DNA of 64,000 nt from Watersipora subatra (lineage: Eukaryota > Bryozoa > Gymnolaemata > Cheilostomatida > Watersiporidae): NCBI RefSeq assembly GCF_963576615.1, contig NC_088717.1, positions 40,378,302 through 40,442,301 on the forward strand, in the 5' to 3' direction. Below the pieces are notes generated by a model, which saw only the letters and a program-made list of their open reading frames with translations, did not search any database and was not told the DNA's origin. Shown piece after piece: positions 34,345 through 64,000 of the stretch (positions are counted from its first letter, which is position 1; every line of letters starts with the position of its first letter). A program made the translations under genes and the position numbers.

Positions 34345-35939
34345 GAATTTTTAGGCCTGCCAAATCAAGAAACAATGTATTAACTCATGACCAATGGTCT
34401 TTAAAAAGCTGTTAAGCAACTAGTTGCATGTTAGTGTACAAGCAATTGAAGAATTTGTGTCTCGTCTCATTTATTTAGTGCATGCCAGCCTTGTGTGTGA
34501 TTGAAACCGATGCAATGGGCAAGGTCCTAGAGAACTAAGTTTTAGTAGCAGAAATATGTGTGGCATTATGCCTGTGCATGAGCTATAAGCTTGATTTGTA
34601 AATCACAAATAACAACCAGTATGTCTGCACATCATGACAAATATCTGAAAAAAAACTTTGTTCATGTAAAATGGGTTATATCTTTCAATTTATGTTAGAA
34701 TCTTTCCTCTCAGCTGGCAACAGAATGTTAGCTAAAATTTGAATACTGAGAAAAACCGACTTCATACTGCCTACAAAAAGAAAGTAATTTATTGTAAACA
34801 CTACTCGTATTGTAAGATACTATACTGCTTATTTAATCATTGGCTATGAAAGTAAGAAAAGCAAAACCATCTCCTCTCAAAACAACTAGCGTTTTGCTAG
34901 GCTACCATCCACAATGCTCAACAAAAGCAACCGAAAGTACATAAAAAGCTGATGCTCTACACAGGATGGCTATCTAGCATGAATCGACAAAGCAAATTAC
35001 ATAAGGAACATGACGAATTTAAACTATAATATCATTATCGGCACTTGAGGCACAATTCCTTGGATATTCTTGAAATGGCAAAACAACATTAATTGAATTA
35101 ATCCTTGAATGATTGTGCTATATAAAGTTTGAAATAATATTTACATACGCTACACACATATAAACGTAGATTACAGAAAAAATACCGATTTACATTGTAA
35201 AAAATTGGTGAAACAGTCGCTGTCACCACCCTTATCAAACATGAGTAAACTTATTTAGATTTACATAGAGCTGTGTGAACCAACAAAAGCATAAAATATG
35301 TAACACGTGTTGTTTAAATTGCAAAACTCAAATTTTTCTAACCAACATAAATTAACATTAAAGAAACATTAAGATAGATACAAGCAGCCGTCGTGTAAGT
35401 AAATCCTAGACAGCCTCTACCGATGAAAAGCTCTTGTAAAATCGCTTTTTCAGAATTTAAACATGACAACTCGTCCCAATTAGTTCAACTCGCGCCATCG
35501 AACTAAATTGTACGTGAGTTTAGCATCCAAAAAATTTAATAATTATTCAAAGTAACTGTAGTAACTTAATATTGTATTATAAGCAAAAATAATAATTTTT
35601 TCAGTGTTTTCATGGCTACTTAATACGACTTTATATGTCACTATCTAAAACTACGACGAGTTTACAAAACGATAAAGCGGCACAGCTGCTTTTAAAACGG
35701 GTTATTCAGAACTATTTAAGACGGGACTTTGACGAATGATCTTGAATGATGAACGATCTTCAGAGTGCGTATATAAACTAATATCCAATGAAAATACGTT
35801 TAATGAACTTTGTTTATTCACGCACACTGATTGGTTAAAACACCGGAACGAGATTGACCTGCATAAAAATATCTCCATTTATTTTCACGTAACGCTACAG
35901 TTTAAGTAACATTGGATGATTACAAACTGATATAAGACG
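34345..35939. promoter_or_regulatory. Shared upstream region of PACRGL and DYNC1H1 (head-to-head)
   Basis: The two start codons face away from each other across 1.6 kb with no other gene between. On the DYNC1H1 side there is TATATAAA at 35770-35777, a CCAAT sequence just after it, and an ATTGG (inverted CCAAT) at 35830-35834, before the ATG at 35940. These are plausible core elements but short and common in AT-rich DNA. Whether the region acts as one bidirectional promoter or two separate ones cannot be seen. Confidence 0.4.
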
Positions 35940-63909
<27,970 letters not shown>

Positions 63910-64000
63910 GTCAGCGGTTATCTCCCCTTCCTGCATAACATTCCATCTGCTCCCCTTAGTACAGCTCTGCGCTCTAATTTGTTGGAAATTTTATCACTCA

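Overview
The window is nuclear DNA of an invertebrate animal. It is AT-rich and intron-rich, all coding exons recovered have GT-AG junctions, and it is full of small DNA transposons and minisatellites. Nothing in it looks prokaryotic. The protein sequences are clearly metazoan. A lophotrochozoan such as a mollusc, annelid or bryozoan is my guess from general character only; no diagnostic marker is present.

Four host genes could be rebuilt exon by exon. In each, every exon was joined by matching splice phase and the summed coding length is consistent. (1) An ABCC-type (MRP4/ABCC4-like) transporter lies on the minus strand at 2604-17821. Nine exons encode 454 residues, from the start codon to the Walker A lysine of the first ATPase domain; the gene runs off the left edge. 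(2) A FAM47-family gene lies on the plus strand at 22769-29599, with 11 exons and 458 residues, and appears complete. (3) PACRGL (parkin co-regulated gene-like) lies on the minus strand at 31365-34344, with 4 exons and 256 residues, complete. (4) The cytoplasmic dynein 1 heavy chain (DYNC1H1) lies on the plus strand from 35940. Thirty-one exons encode about 1,622 residues of tail and early linker; the motor lies beyond the right edge. PACRGL and DYNC1H1 are head-to-head and share 1.6 kb of upstream DNA. FAM47 and PACRGL are tail-to-tail.

The rest is repeat-derived. Mobile elements, from left to right: a 1.5-kb hAT derivative whose transposase remnant is split by a 172-bp MITE; a second, 0.74-kb hAT-type element; a pair of about 1.2-1.4-kb dispersed repeats in two ABCC introns; a 5'-truncated non-LTR retrotransposon with a GATA tail; a 0.4-kb inverted-repeat element in the FAM47 gene; and, in DYNC1H1 introns, two pogo/Tigger-like elements, five other TA-flanked inverted-repeat elements, a TTAA-flanked piggyBac deletion derivative that keeps an open reading frame, and a 120-bp foldback element with a perfect 8-bp target duplication. 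Tandem arrays are numerous, and almost all have unit lengths of 30-34 bp although their sequences are unrelated.

I found no convincing new multi-gene system. The most interesting items are the piggyBac derivative that fuses the N-terminal region to the cysteine-rich C-terminus, the foldback element nested in a pogo element, the common minisatellite period, the arrays of potential decoy splice sites beside a dynein exon, and the multi-exon FAM47 gene with tandem acceptors that would give two different C-termini. All coordinates were read by eye without alignment software.
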